Assembly: GCF_030818955.1 (NCBI RefSeq)
Contig: NZ_JAUTBF010000001.1
Coordinates: forward strand, 2,790,001-2,854,000
DNA length: 64,000 nucleotides
Direction of reading: 5' to 3'
Origin: Microbacterium trichothecenolyticum
GTDB lineage: Bacteria > Actinomycetota > Actinomycetes > Actinomycetales > Microbacteriaceae
Positions 26,537-35,923 of the stretch are shown one piece after another. The first letter of the stretch is position 1; every line of letters starts with the position of its first letter. Under the pieces are notes generated by a model, which was not told where the DNA came from, searched no databases, and worked only from the letters and a program-made list of their open reading frames with translations. The position numbers were made by a program, and so were the translations under genes.

Positions 26537-27171
26537 TTCGCGCGGGCGAGATCGGCGAAGAGCTCGGTGTTGAAGCGGTAGGCCACGAGCACCTCGGCGA
26601 TCACGCGCTCCTTCTCGTCGTCGTCCCATGGGGCGGTGTCGAGCTGTTCGCGGTAGACGCTCTTGAACGCTTTCGGGTCGGCGATGTCGCCGAACAGGTA
26701 GAAGCCGATGCCGTTCGTCTCGAATCCGAAGCGTCGCTGCATGAGTCGCCCGATGAACGGGCCCCCCGACAGGTCGCCGAGAAAGCGCGTGTAGTGGTGG
26801 GCGACGAAGCCGCCGGGCCAGGTCGCCGCCACCCGGCGGATGCGCGAGACGTAGGCCTGGGTCGTCGGCAGCGGCGTGATGGCATCGCGCCAGTTGGGAC
26901 CGAGCAGGAAGGCGAGGTCGGCCTCGAGGGCGGGAAGCCGCGTGAGCTTGTCGCTCAGGAACACGGATGCCACGGGGTCGCGGCGCATGCGGATGCCGGC
27001 CTCTTCGAGGGCGGCGTAGATGAACCACTGCTGGGCGATGAGCGCGATGTAATCGTCGCGCGTGCCGGCACCGGTCAGCAGATCGGTCATGAACCCGTCG
27101 CACTCGTCGGTGGAGTGGGCGCTGCTGGCGCGCTCCCGCAGGGCGGCGGAGAACGGGACGACGACGCTCAT
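26518..27171 (-). CDS. Heme oxygenase (biliverdin-producing)
   Basis: A 217-aa HO-1-type enzyme opening heme to biliverdin, CO and Fe2+ for iron supply. Likely proximal His in SSAHSTDECDG (near residue 19), and distal-helix motif HHYTRFLGDLSGGPFIGRL with the Gly pair over the heme. The promoter has a DtxR/IdeR-type box on the -35 and a -10 ending six bases before the ATG, so expression should be iron-repressed and leaderless. No heme transporter lies nearby. Confidence 0.9.
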   Translation of the reverse strand: MSVVVPFSAALRERASSAHSTDECDGFMTDLLTGAGTRDDYIALIAQQWFIYAALEEAGIRMRRDPVASVFLSDKLTRLPALEADLAFLLGPNWRDAITPLPTTQAYVSRIRRVAATWPGGFVAHHYTRFLGDLSGGPFIGRLMQRRFGFETNGIGFYLFGDIADPKAFKSVYREQLDTAPWDDDEKERVIAEVLVAYRFNTELFADLARAKAAQVA

Positions 27172-27177
27172 GCGGAC

Positions 27178-27211
27178 ATCATACGCACAGAGTTAGGATT
27201 GCCTAACCCCC
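27178..27211 (-). promoter_or_regulatory. Heme oxygenase promoter with DtxR/IdeR-type iron box
   Basis: Minus-strand -35 TTAGGC (27201-27206) and -10 TATGAT (27178-27183), 17-bp spacer, start codon six bases after the -10. Read on the plus strand, TTAGGATTGCCTAACCCCC (27193-27211) matches the 19-bp DtxR/IdeR consensus closely in its TTAGG and GCCTAACC blocks. Confidence 0.8.
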
Positions 27212-27368
27212 AATTTCGCGCGAGTTCGCCGCGAGCTCGACCCGACCGTGACGGTCGTGATGCAGACGTGACGGTCGCGGAGCGCAAGGCCTCCGTTCGC
27301 TCAGGTGCCGTGTGTTTGAATTCTTGGAGCGGGCGCTTCGCCGCGCGCGGATTGCTGGGGGTAACTAC

Positions 27369-28640
27369 ATGCGGGGATGGCGTCGTTCCGCGGCCATCGC
27401 GATCGCGGGAGCGAGCGCGCTCGTCATCGTTCTGAGCGGCTGCACACCCCAGGGCCCCGTGGCTCTCGACATCCCGTCGCAGGTCGACGCGCCCCTGCCC
27501 GACGAGACCGTCGCGGAACTGCAGGACGCCGTCACCACCGCGATGGCGGCGACGGGTTCGACCGGCGCCATCGTCGGGGTGTGGGCGCCGTGGAGCGGCA
27601 CGTGGGTGGCCGGCATCGGCACGCAGGGACCCGGCGGGGCCGCAGTGACCGCCGACCTCGGGTTCCGCGCGGCCGACGTGACGGGCGCCATGACGTGCGA
27701 CGTGCTGTACGAGCTCGCCGCCGACGGCACCGTCGCCCTCAGCGATCCCGTCACGAAGTGGGTCAGCAACCTCCCCGGGTACGAAGACATCACGCTGCGC
27801 CAGCTCTGCGACGGGACCTCGGGGCTCTTCTCGTACACCTCGACCCTCGAGGGCGCGGTCCTGAACAACCCCGACCGCGTCTGGAACCCTCGCGAGCTGA
27901 TCGCTTACGGCATCGCCGGTCCGCGGTTGAACGCGCCGGGTGCAGCTTTCGCCGATTCCGCCACCAACTACGTGCTGGTCGGCCTCGCGGTCGAACACGC
28001 CACGGGCGAGACACTCAGCGACCTGATCGCGGAGCGCGTCGCCGGACCACTCGGCCTCGACGCGACGTCGTTGCCCGCTGCCGCGGCCGCCGACCCGGCC
28101 GACGCCTCTTTGCAGGGCTACTGGTCGCAACCGAACGCAGACGGCGCGTGGAACTGCACCGATCCGGCGAACTTCACGGAGATGTCATCGAGCTACGGCG
28201 GGGCCGCGTCGGGCGCGGTGACCGACATCGATGACCTCGGGCGCTATGCCCAGGCACTCGCCTCCGGTGCGCTGCTGCCGGCCGACGACGATCGGTTCGC
28301 GGCTCCCGTGCCGGTCGGCGGCGATCAGCCCACCTGGTTCACCGCCGCGGGAGGGACCTATCAGGCGGGTTCGCTCATCGGTCAGTACGGCTGGACCCCC
28401 GGGTACATGGTCGCGGCTTTCGCCGATCCGAAGACGGGGATGTCGGTCGCCGTCGTGCTGAACAACTCCGGCGGCAACAAGATGACGTCCGCATGGCTCG
28501 CTTGGGAGCTGGCGGCGATCGCGTCGAAGGCCCCCGCGGCGCAGGGGCAGACCCTGCCCGAGGCCGGCCTGCCGTGGACCGCGCAGCAGATGCGCGACGG
28601 CATCGTGGGCAACGCCATCTGCGCGCAGCCCGCCTCGTGA
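27369..28640 (+). CDS. Lipoprotein of the serine beta-lactamase / D,D-peptidase fold with degenerate active site
   Basis: A 423-aa protein with signal peptide and lipobox LSGC (Cys25), then a beta-lactamase-class-C/esterase-type fold (LYELAADGTVALSDPVTKWV, ITLRQLCDGTSGLFSYT, ATNYVLVGLAVE). The catalytic motifs are lost: the SxxK site reads FRAADVTGAMT (Ser to Asp103, Lys to Gly106), YxN reads DSA, and the KTG/HxG region reads GQYGWTPGY. It is therefore probably a binding or scaffolding pseudoenzyme on the cell surface. ATG 27369 is chosen because it puts the lipoprotein signal at the N-terminus; an in-frame GTG at 27312 would not. Confidence 0.82.
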   Translation: MRGWRRSAAIAIAGASALVIVLSGCTPQGPVALDIPSQVDAPLPDETVAELQDAVTTAMAATGSTGAIVGVWAPWSGTWVAGIGTQGPGGAAVTADLGFRAADVTGAMTCDVLYELAADGTVALSDPVTKWVSNLPGYEDITLRQLCDGTSGLFSYTSTLEGAVLNNPDRVWNPRELIAYGIAGPRLNAPGAAFADSATNYVLVGLAVEHATGETLSDLIAERVAGPLGLDATSLPAAAAADPADASLQGYWSQPNADGAWNCTDPANFTEMSSSYGGAASGAVTDIDDLGRYAQALASGALLPADDDRFAAPVPVGGDQPTWFTAAGGTYQAGSLIGQYGWTPGYMVAAFADPKTGMSVAVVLNNSGGNKMTSAWLAWELAAIASKAPAAQGQTLPEAGLPWTAQQMRDGIVGNAICAQPAS

Positions 28641-28647
28641 CCGGACG

Positions 28648-29556
28648 ATGACCGCTCGCGGCGGCCAGGGCTCGGCCGCGTCGCTCGTTCTGGTGGGCCT
28701 GGCCTGTCAAGAGATCGGTGCGTCGTTCGCGGTGATGCTGTTCCCGCAGACCGGGCCTCTCGGCATCGTCATGCTGCGGTTGGCGTTCTCGGCGATCGTG
28801 CTCCTCGTCATCGCGCGTCCGCGGCTGCGCGAGCATACCGGCGTCGCGTGGCGCTCGGTCGTCGGATTCGGTGTCGTGCTGGCATCCATGAACGCCCTGT
28901 TCTACCTGGCGCTGGAGCGCTTGCCGCTCGGCGTCACCGTCACGATCGAGGTGCTCGGCCCGTTGACACTGTCGATCCTCACCTCGGCAGGCATCGCGCG
29001 CTGGCTCTGGGCCGGCCTCGCCCTCGCCGGCGTCGTGGCGCTGGGAGCCGGCGGATGGGACCGCCTCGACGCCCTCGGCGTCGTGTTCGCCCTGGGGGCG
29101 GCGGTGAGCTGGGCGTTCTACATCCTCGCGTCGGCCCGCGTGGGACGGCAGTTCCCGCGGCTCGACGGCCTCGCCCTGGCCATGGCGGTGGGAGCCGTCA
29201 TCGCGCTGCCTCTCGGCGTGTGGCAGGCAGGACCCGCCTTGATACGTCCCGATGTGCTCGCGCTGGGGGCCGCGGTGGCGCTGCTGTCGTCGACCATCCC
29301 CTATGCGCTCGAGCTGGTCTCATTGCGGCGGCTGCCGGCCTCGGCGTTCGCGATTCTGATGAGTCTGGGGCCGGCGACCGCGTCGCTCGCCGGGTTCGCG
29401 CTGCTCGGCCAGCACCTGTCGTGGCTCGAGATCGTCGGTATCGCCCTGGTCATCGCGGCGAGCATCGGGTCGGTGCTCGCCGCGTCGCGGCGTGCGTCGG
29501 GGGCACGCAACCCCGGACCGGATGCCGACGAACCGCTCAGTGAACCCGTCGGCTGA
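28648..29556 (+). CDS. EamA-family (RhtA-like) metabolite exporter
   Basis: A 302-aa drug/metabolite transporter with ten predicted membrane helices in two EamA repeats (MNALFYLALERLPLGVTVTI, part FYLALERLPLGVTV; STIPYALELVSLRRLPASAF). The pattern resembles RhtA threonine/homoserine exporters. It starts seven bases after the lipoprotein stop, so the two may be co-transcribed. Substrate inferred only. Confidence 0.82.
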   Translation: MTARGGQGSAASLVLVGLACQEIGASFAVMLFPQTGPLGIVMLRLAFSAIVLLVIARPRLREHTGVAWRSVVGFGVVLASMNALFYLALERLPLGVTVTIEVLGPLTLSILTSAGIARWLWAGLALAGVVALGAGGWDRLDALGVVFALGAAVSWAFYILASARVGRQFPRLDGLALAMAVGAVIALPLGVWQAGPALIRPDVLALGAAVALLSSTIPYALELVSLRRLPASAFAILMSLGPATASLAGFALLGQHLSWLEIVGIALVIAASIGSVLAASRRASGARNPGPDADEPLSEPVG

Positions 29557-29626
29557 TCGGTGCCACGTGCCGGCCGGGCGGCGCAAGGGGGCCTCTCGCG
29601 CCGTCACCGATCGCGAGGATGACCTC

Positions 29627-29953
29627 ATGAGCGACGACGACCAGACCCGCGAGGACTTCGACGAGGCGGTCAACATGACCGCGAGCGAGCTGAAGAAATG
29701 GCTCGACACCGACGAGTCGAAGGCGGTCGGGCAGAAGAGGGACGGCGGGGAGTCGACCGGACACGAGAGCGGGCGTCACATCGTGCGCATCCTCGAGAAG
29801 AAGAAGGCCGATCTGACCGATGACGACTTGAAGCACATGCGCAAAGTCGTCGGCTACGTCAAGCGGCACAGTGCGCAGCGCCCGAAGGGTGATGTCACCG
29901 ATACCGACTGGCGATACTCGCTCATGAACTGGGGGAACGACCCGAAGAAGTAA
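29627..29953 (+). CDS. DUF3140-type small protein
   Basis: A 108-aa acidic-basic protein: FDEAVNMTASELKKWLDTDE, GHESGRHIVRILEKKKADL, MRKVVGYVKRHSAQRPKGD, ending SLMNWGNDPKK. This is the DUF3140 pattern, of unknown function; such genes often sit beside plasmid-like or stress genes, but nothing here says what it does. ATG 29627 follows GAGGA. Confidence 0.75.
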   Translation: MSDDDQTREDFDEAVNMTASELKKWLDTDESKAVGQKRDGGESTGHESGRHIVRILEKKKADLTDDDLKHMRKVVGYVKRHSAQRPKGDVTDTDWRYSLMNWGNDPKK

Positions 29954-29981
29954 CTGGCTGCGCCGGTCACCTTTCGCACGC

Positions 29982-29987
29982 TATCTT
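29982..29987 (+). promoter_or_regulatory. -10 hexamer TATCTT
   Basis: TATCTT ends six bases before GTG 29994; leaderless arrangement. Confidence 0.45.
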
Positions 29988-29993
29988 TCACGT

Positions 29994-30185
29994 GTGAAGC
30001 ATGCGAAGTTCTTCCTCATCGTCGCCCTGGTGTTCGTCGCGGCAGGCGTTTTCAATATCGTCCTCGCGGTCGTCGACATCGTGAACGGCGCGAGCGTCGC
30101 CAACAACGCGTTCTCGGCCGCGCTGGGTGTCCTCTTCATCGTGGTCGGAGTGGCTCAGGCGCTCCGCAGCCAACGCAGTAGGTGA
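29994..30185 (+). CDS. Small two-helix membrane protein
   Basis: A 63-aa protein, almost all membrane: two hydrophobic helices (FFLIVALVFVAAGVFNIVLA and AALGVLFIVVGVAQAL) separated by VDIVNGASVANNA. No family recognised. Start GTG placed by the leaderless -10. Confidence 0.6.
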   Translation: MKHAKFFLIVALVFVAAGVFNIVLAVVDIVNGASVANNAFSAALGVLFIVVGVAQALRSQRSR

Positions 30186-30229
30186 TCGGCGGGCATCGCC
30201 GACGTCACCCGACGGACACCCGACGGGGG

Positions 30230-30235
30230 TAGAAC
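30230..30235 (+). promoter_or_regulatory. -10 hexamer TAGAAC of the CorA gene
   Basis: TAGAAC ends six bases before ATG 30242. Confidence 0.4.
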
Positions 30236-30241
30236 GGAAGC

Positions 30242-31240
30242 ATGCCCATCATCGACAGCGCCGTGTACGTCGACGGTCACCGCATCGAGAACCCTTCGAG
30301 CCTCGACCAGACCTTCGAGTACATGGAGGCCCACGGCGGGATGGCGTGGATCGGTTTGCTGCGGCCGTCGCCCGAGGAACTCGAGCGCGTCGCGACCGAG
30401 TTCTCGCTGCACCCGCTTGCCGTGGAAGACGCCCTCGCCGGACACCAGCGCGCCAAGCTCGAGCGTTACGGCGACAACCTCTTCGCCGTGCTGCGTCCGG
30501 CCCGCTACATCGATGCGACCGAGACGGTGGAGTTCGGTGAGCTGCATGTCTTCATCGGCACCGACTACGTCGTGACCGTGCGTCACGCCGAGGTCCCCGA
30601 TCTCTCGCGCGTGCGCCGGCGCCTCGAGAAGCAGCCCGATCTGCTCGCGCGCGGGCCGGAGGCTGTGCTGTACGCGATCCTCGACGAGGTCGTCGATCAG
30701 TACGACCCGGTCGCGCGGGGCCTGCAGAACGACGTCGACGAGATCGAGGACCAGCTCTTCAGCACGCGCGGCGCAGACCTCACGCAGCGCATCTATGAAC
30801 TCGCCCGGGAGGTCATCCACTTCCAACGGGCGGTCGAACCGCTGCGCGACATGGTCGCCGCCCTGCTGCGCGGGGCCGACAAGTACGGCGTCGACATCGA
30901 ACTGCAGCGGTCGCTGCGCGACGTCCTCGACCACGCGCTGCGCCAGAGCGAGAAGCTCACGGCGTTGCGCGCCATCCTCGACAACGCCCTCACGGTGAAC
31001 GCGACCCTCGTGACCCAGCGCCAGACCGAGACCTCGCTGGAGCAGAACGATCAGGTCAAGAAGATCTCCGGATGGGCGGCCATCCTCTTCGCACCCTCGC
31101 TGGTCGGGGGGATCTACGGCATGAACTTCCGGGACATGCCCGAGTTGAACTGGACCTTCGGCTACCCCATGGCGCTCGGCCTGATGGCGGCGACCTCGAT
31201 CGGTCTGTGGCTCGCGTTCAAGCACAAGCACTGGTTGTGA
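30242..31240 (+). CDS. corA: CorA-family magnesium/cobalt channel
   Basis: A 332-aa CorA protein: large cytosolic N-terminal domain, long helix ([20 protein letters not shown]), then two membrane helices at the C-terminus with the selectivity motif [11 protein letters not shown] and a basic end FKHKHWL. Stand-alone gene, leaderless start, terminated by a 15-bp hairpin. Confidence 0.93.
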   Translation: MPIIDSAVYVDGHRIENPSSLDQTFEYMEAHGGMAWIGLLRPSPEELERVATEFSLHPLAVEDALAGHQRAKLERYGDNLFAVLRPARYIDATETVEFGELHVFIGTDYVVTVRHAEVPDLSRVRRRLEKQPDLLARGPEAVLYAILDEVVDQYDPVARGLQNDVDEIEDQLFSTRGADLTQRIYELAREVIHFQRAVEPLRDMVAALLRGADKYGVDIELQRSLRDVLDHALRQSEKLTALRAILDNALTVNATLVTQRQTETSLEQNDQVKKISGWAAILFAPSLVGGIYGMNFRDMPELNWTFGYPMALGLMAATSIGLWLAFKHKHWL

Positions 31241-31242
31241 AC

Positions 31243-31276
31243 GGCATCCCGCACCCGTCATCGGGCGCGGGATGCC
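31243..31276. terminator. Terminator after corA
   Basis: GGCATCCCGCACCCG (31243-31257) pairs with CGGGCGCGGGATGCC (31262-31276), one mismatch, 4-nt loop. Confidence 0.8.
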
Positions 31277-31331
31277 GGGCAATACGGCGCGTTTGCTGGA
31301 CAGCAGCTGCGGGAATCGACTGAATGGGACC

Positions 31332-32838
31332 GTGAACGACACTCCGGGCTCGCATGACGCCGCAGAAACCCTGCACACCTCGACCGTGCAGCTCGAGGAC
31401 AGCGGGTACCACAAGGGACTGACCTCGCGTCAGGTGCAGATGATCGCCATCGGCGGGGCGATCGGCACCGGCCTCTTCCTCGGGGCAGGCGGACGCCTCG
31501 CCGAGGCCGGCCCCGCGATCGTCATCTCGTACGCGGTGTGCGGCGTGTTCGCGTTCATCATCCTCCGAGCTCTCGGCGAACTCGTGCTGCACCGACCGAC
31601 GTCGGGGTCCTTCGTGTCGTACGCCCGCGAGTTCTTCGGCGAGAAGGCCGCGTTCGTCTCCGGCTGGTTCTACTGGATCAACTGGGCGATGACGACGATC
31701 GTCGACATCACCGCCGCTGCGGTGTACATGAACTTCTTCGGCAAGTACGTGCCGTGGATCGGGGCGGTGCCGCAGTGGACGTGGGCCCTCCTCGCGCTCG
31801 TCACCGTGCTGGCCGTGAACCTCGTGTCGGTGAAGGTGTTCGGCGAGCTGGAATTCTGGTTCGCCCTCATCAAGGTGACCGCGCTGGTGGCGTTCCTGCT
31901 CGTGGGCATCTACTTCGTCGTGTTCGGCACCCCCACCGGTGCCCCCGTCGGGTTCTCGCTCATCGCCGACAACGGCGGGTTCCTGCCGAATGGCATCCTC
32001 CCGGCGATCCTGCTCATGCAGGGCGTGGTGTTCGCGTACGCCTCGATCGAGTTGATCGGCACCGCGGCCGGCGAGACGAAGAACCCCGAGAAGGTCATGC
32101 CGCGCGCCATCAACTCCGTCGTGCTGCGCGTGGCCGTGTTCTACGTCGGATCGGTCCTGCTGCTGTCGCTGCTCCTGCCGTACACGGCCTACTCGAAGAA
32201 CGAGAGCCCGTTCGTGACGTTCTTCGCCTCGATCGGGGTGCCCGGCGTCGACGTGATCATGAACATGGTCGTCCTGACCGCGGCGCTGTCGTCGCTGAAC
32301 GCGGGGCTGTACTCGACCGGTCGTATCCTGCGCTCGATGGCGATCGCGGGCTCCGCCCCGCAGTTCGCGGCCCGCATGAACAAGGCGGGCGTCCCCTACG
32401 GCGGCATCGCCATCACCGCCGTGGTCGCGCTGTTCGGAGTGGTGCTGAACCTTCTTCGTGCCCGAGGACGCGTTCGAAACCGTGCTGAGCGTCGCCTCGA
32501 TCGGCATCCTCGTGACCTGGGCGACGATCATCATCTGCCAGATGCGCCTGAAGCAGCTGGCCGATCGCGGGGTGCTCCAGCGGCCCTCCTTCCGCCTGTT
32601 CGGGGCGCCCTACACGGGATACGTCACGCTGGCGTTCCTCGCCGGTGTGCTCGTGCTCGTCTTCGTCGACTCGCCCGCCACGCTCGCGGTGACGGTGGTC
32701 GCGGTCGTCGCCATCGTGATCGGGTGGTACGCGTGCCGGACGCGAATCGCCGCGCTCGCCGCCGAACGTGAGGGCTACACCGGGACCGTGCCGGTGGTGC
32801 CGAGCCCCTTCCCGCCGACGTCCGACGCGAACGACTGA
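31332..32838 (+). CDS. APC-family amino acid permease (one-base frameshift at 32451)
   Basis: Twelve-helix amino acid:proton symporter of the AAT branch (AnsP/CycA/GabP-like): [20 protein letters not shown] near the start, [52 protein letters not shown]. The frame breaks at AACCTTCTTC (32448-32457): removing one C restores [18 protein letters not shown] and the last helices to DSPATLAV and the tail [13 protein letters not shown]. Corrected length 501 aa. GTG 31332 is the start giving a normal cytosolic N-terminus. D-Ser/D-Ala/Gly or similar substrates are likely but not provable. Confidence 0.85.
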
Positions 32839-32841
32839 CGG

Positions 32842-32940
32842 CTTCGGCGCGATGCCCGGCTGTCGCGCTGAGAACAGGGGATCGCGCGGGAACAGGTCGT
32901 GGGGTGGTTCGCGCGGCCTGTTTCGGCGCGATGCCCTGTT
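32842..32940. repeat. Nested AACAGG/CCTGTT inverted repeat
   Basis: AACAGGGGATCGCGC (32873-32887) pairs with GCGCGATGCCCTGTT (32926-32940) with one mismatch; inside it AACAGG (32891-32896) pairs with CCTGTT (32917-32922). TTCGGCGCGATGCCC occurs twice in direct orientation (32842-32856 and 32922-32936). It lies between convergent genes and has the same two-tier AACAGG design as the element at 61867-61949. Confidence 0.7.
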
Positions 32941-32968
32941 GCGGTGGGCCGGCGCGCGGGCCCGGCGC

Positions 32969-33043
32969 GGGGCCGGGCGTGGCGCGCGGGGCCGGGCGTG
33001 GCACGTGGGGCCGGGCGTGGCGCGTGGGGCCGGGCGGTGCGCG
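32969..33043. repeat. 19-bp tandem repeat, about four copies
   Basis: Unit GGGGCCGGGCGTGGCGCGY at 32969-32987, 32988-33006, 33007-33025 and a diverged copy at 33026-33043. Non-coding, more than 85 percent G+C; likely prone to copy-number change. Confidence 0.85.
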
Positions 33044-33130
33044 GGAAGTCGGGCAGCACCGACACCCGCACGGTGGCGAGGACGTCGCCGAACGCGACGA
33101 CGGCCTCGCGAGACCGGGGCGGGTCCGTCG

Positions 33131-33448
33131 TCACTGGAAGTAGTCCGGCCGGCTGACGAAGGTGTCTGTGACGAACATCACCCCGCTGCAGGAGTTCAGC
33201 AGTTCACGCACGGCGGAGATCAACTCGCCCGCGCGGCCCTCGGGCAGCACGGTGATGAGCATCGTGAGCGTGTCGAAGTCGTTGAACAGCAGCGTGCCGC
33301 AGTGCTGACCGCCGTGGCCGATGCCCGACACCCCGGACACCGAGGTGTATCCCGTCGCTCCGGCGGCGGTGATCAGTTCGCGCATCGCGGGGGCGTTGCG
33401 GGCGGGAACGATGATCTCGACCTTGGTCATGGGGGTCATTCCGTGCAT
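33131..33448 (-). CDS. PII-like protein of the DAB inorganic-carbon operon
   Basis: A ~105-aa protein with the PII-like ferredoxin fold: MTKVEIIVPARNAPAMRELI, GVSGIGHGGQHCGTLLF, LITVLPEGRAGELISAVREL, SCSGVMFVTDTFV. PII-like proteins (CPII/SbtB relatives) bind nucleotides or bicarbonate and are known partners of carbon-uptake genes. Start ATG 33448 has GGAGAA eight bases upstream; ATG 33439 overlaps the dabA stop and is an alternative. Last gene of dabB-dabA-PII. Confidence 0.8.
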   Translation of the reverse strand: MHGMTPMTKVEIIVPARNAPAMRELITAAGATGYTSVSGVSGIGHGGQHCGTLLFNDFDTLTMLITVLPEGRAGELISAVRELLNSCSGVMFVTDTFVSRPDYFQ

Positions 33449-35923
33449 GAGGGCTTCTCCGTCTCGAGGGTGGGGGTGGTGACCCGCGACCAGCCGCGGG
33501 GGGTGTGTCGCAACCACGGGGAATGCGCGTCGTCGCGCGCGGTCAGGGTGATCCAGTCGTTGTCGAACAGGTCGCGCAGCACCTGGTTGTCGGACACGAT
33601 CCGGCCGATGCGCTCGAGCGGAGCCTGAACGACGACGCTCAGCCGCAGCGGCTCGTGCAGCAGCGCGTCGCCGACGCCGACGGACTGCCAGGGCAGTCCG
33701 CGGCGCAGGTCGCCGCTGTGACCGGAGAGCACGCCGATCCCGCCGATGGCGTTGTGGATCGTCTTCGTGCCGGCGCCGAGGGTGTCGGGGTTCAGCGCCG
33801 AGAAGTAGTACTGGTGGTTGATCCACTGCGCGACGACGAGCGGCGCGGTCAGGATCGACTGCAGCGCGTCGCCCGTCGGATCGATCTCCGCCCGGTACGA
33901 GTGCAGGAACACGCGTCGCCGCAGATCCACGCCCCGCGTCATCTCGCGCGGGCCCACGATCATCGCGGCGTTTCCCGCGAGCCCCAGCTCGGGGTAGACC
34001 TCGGCCCAGTCGTGGGCACGCGAGCGCAGCCGGCGAAGCGACTGCGAGGAGCGTGCACCGGGTAGATCCGCGGCGCGTTCGCGCACCAGTCGGTCCGCCG
34101 CCTCGCGCGTGCGCGCGGTGAACGCTTGCACCGCGGGACCGTGCGACGCGGGCACGAGGTGCACGTCGAGCACCGTGAGCGTGTCGGCGACGGTGTCGTG
34201 CAGCGCCGCGACGAAGACCGTGTCGGCGGGGATCGGCAGGCCGCGCCCAGCGAGCCGTTCGCGCACGGCAGGGTCGTTGAAGATCGCCGCCGCCGCGCGG
34301 GCGTTCACGGCGCCCGGGTTGCCGCCGCAGGCTCCGCAGTCGAGGGCCGACTGGTAGAGGTTGTTGGTGCTGGTCGAGCCGTGTCCGCTCAGCACGACCA
34401 GCGGAGCGAATCGGTCGAGGCCCATCATCCGCAGACCCGCCTCGGCGAGGGGCCGCCCGTTCGTCGAGAGTGAAGGCGTCGGCGATCGTCACCTCGGTGG
34501 GCGACGGCGGCGCGACCAGGCGGCGCCACCGCTCGGTCACGGTGCGGTGCAGCGTGGGAGCGAGCGTGCGCGAGAGCGACGAGGCTCCATAGAGCCAGCC
34601 GGTGGTCTCGGCCAGGGCGAATGGTGTGGCGGCGGCGTTCTCGGTGGTGTGCAGCGCGTGCGCCGCGGCATCGAGCATGCGCAGTCCTCGGATGCGTGCG
34701 CGGGCCCGAGCCGGCACGGCGGGTGTCTCGGTCACGGCGTGCCGTGGGCGTAGCAGCGCGGGGAGGGAGTCCACGGACCCGCGCCCCTCGTACGCCCGGA
34801 ATCGGATCGGCACCCCGAAGAACCCGGCGAACCCGAGCGTCTCGATGCCGGGGTCGGCCTCGAGATGCCGGCGCACGCCCTCGGAACGCGGGTCGATGCA
34901 CATCACCACCTGCACGTCGGCGCCAGAGGAGAGGGCCGAGGCGTGCGAGATCCCGCCGAGCAGCCGGGTGCGGTACTGGCCCTCGAAAGCGTTCTGCCAC
35001 GTGAAGACGTGGTCGGCGAGCGGGTGCAGCGCGAGCACGCGTGCGAGCGCCGCCACGTCGGTGCGCTGCGCACCGTCGGCTGCGTAGCGGTTCGCGAGCA
35101 GCTCGGCCCGCTCCCACAGGCCGGCGCCCGGGTCGTTCCGCGGGTCGGCGGCCTGCTCGTTCGCCTCGGGGAGCGGGCTCGGGGCGCCCGGTGCGAGATC
35201 CAGGATGACGCGGAGGGTGAGCCGGAGGGCGAGGTACTCGGTCAGATCGACATCGCCCGTGTGTTCCCCACGCCACTTCAGATAGCTCGTCCAACCGGGA
35301 AGCGCCCGCAACTCGCGCTGCAGCACGCTGACGGCGTCGGCGTCAGCCACGTTCAGAGCGTTCAGGCAGGCGGCCAGGGCGGGTAGGGGCCGGTCGGGCA
35401 GGAGCGCGAGACGCCGGCGGGCGGCCCGGGGCAGGTGCGGGTCGTGGCGCGCGAGGCCGCGCCACGCGGCGTAGAGCCCGCGCTCCCGGTTCGGCATCGG
35501 CCACTGGGGGTCGGGGTCGACGAAGGCGGCCACCCACGTCGCCACGGTGCGCTCGAGCGGGTCGGGAGCCGGCACAGCGGCGGGGGCCTGCTCCGGGTGC
35601 TCGGCGGCGAGCATGTCGTCGACGAGGATCTCGACCGCCGAGCGGGGCCCGCCGCCCACGTCGACGGGACCGAACCCTGACGCCTCTCCGATGCGCTCGA
35701 GCACGGCGGCGGTCAGATCGGCGCGGGTGATGCGCCCCTCGGCGAATGCCGCCCGGTAGTGGGCCGGTGTCATCGTGAGGGCGATGCCCGGCTCGCTGAT
35801 GTCGGCGAAGCGCGTGCTCTCGTGGGCCGCGAGCGGGTTGACGGCGATGAACGACTCCAGCGGCCATGCGGCGATGACCTCTCGGGCCGCCTGGGCGACA
35901 TGGGTCTGGACGTGCAGGTTCAC
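33436..35923 (-). CDS. dabA: Inorganic-carbon accumulation protein DabA (DUF2309; one-base frameshift at 34449-34452)
   Basis: Cytosolic beta-carbonic-anhydrase-like subunit that hydrates CO2 in a one-way manner with the membrane subunit. The zinc ligand positions known for DabA are visible: Cys and Asp in VVMCIDPRSEGVRRH, His in VLSGHGSTSTNN, Cys in DCGACGGNPG. N-terminus from GTG 35923: VNLHVQTHVAQAAREVI, WPLESFIAVNPLAAHES. Near 34450 the frame breaks in FTLDERAA; removing one C from the run restores LAEAGLRMMGLDRFAP. Corrected length 828 aa. GTG overlaps the dabB stop by 4 nt. Confidence 0.9.

Noticed and set aside
32969..33043. CRISPR-like short repeats
   Set aside because: Copies are directly adjacent with no spacers and no cas genes are present.
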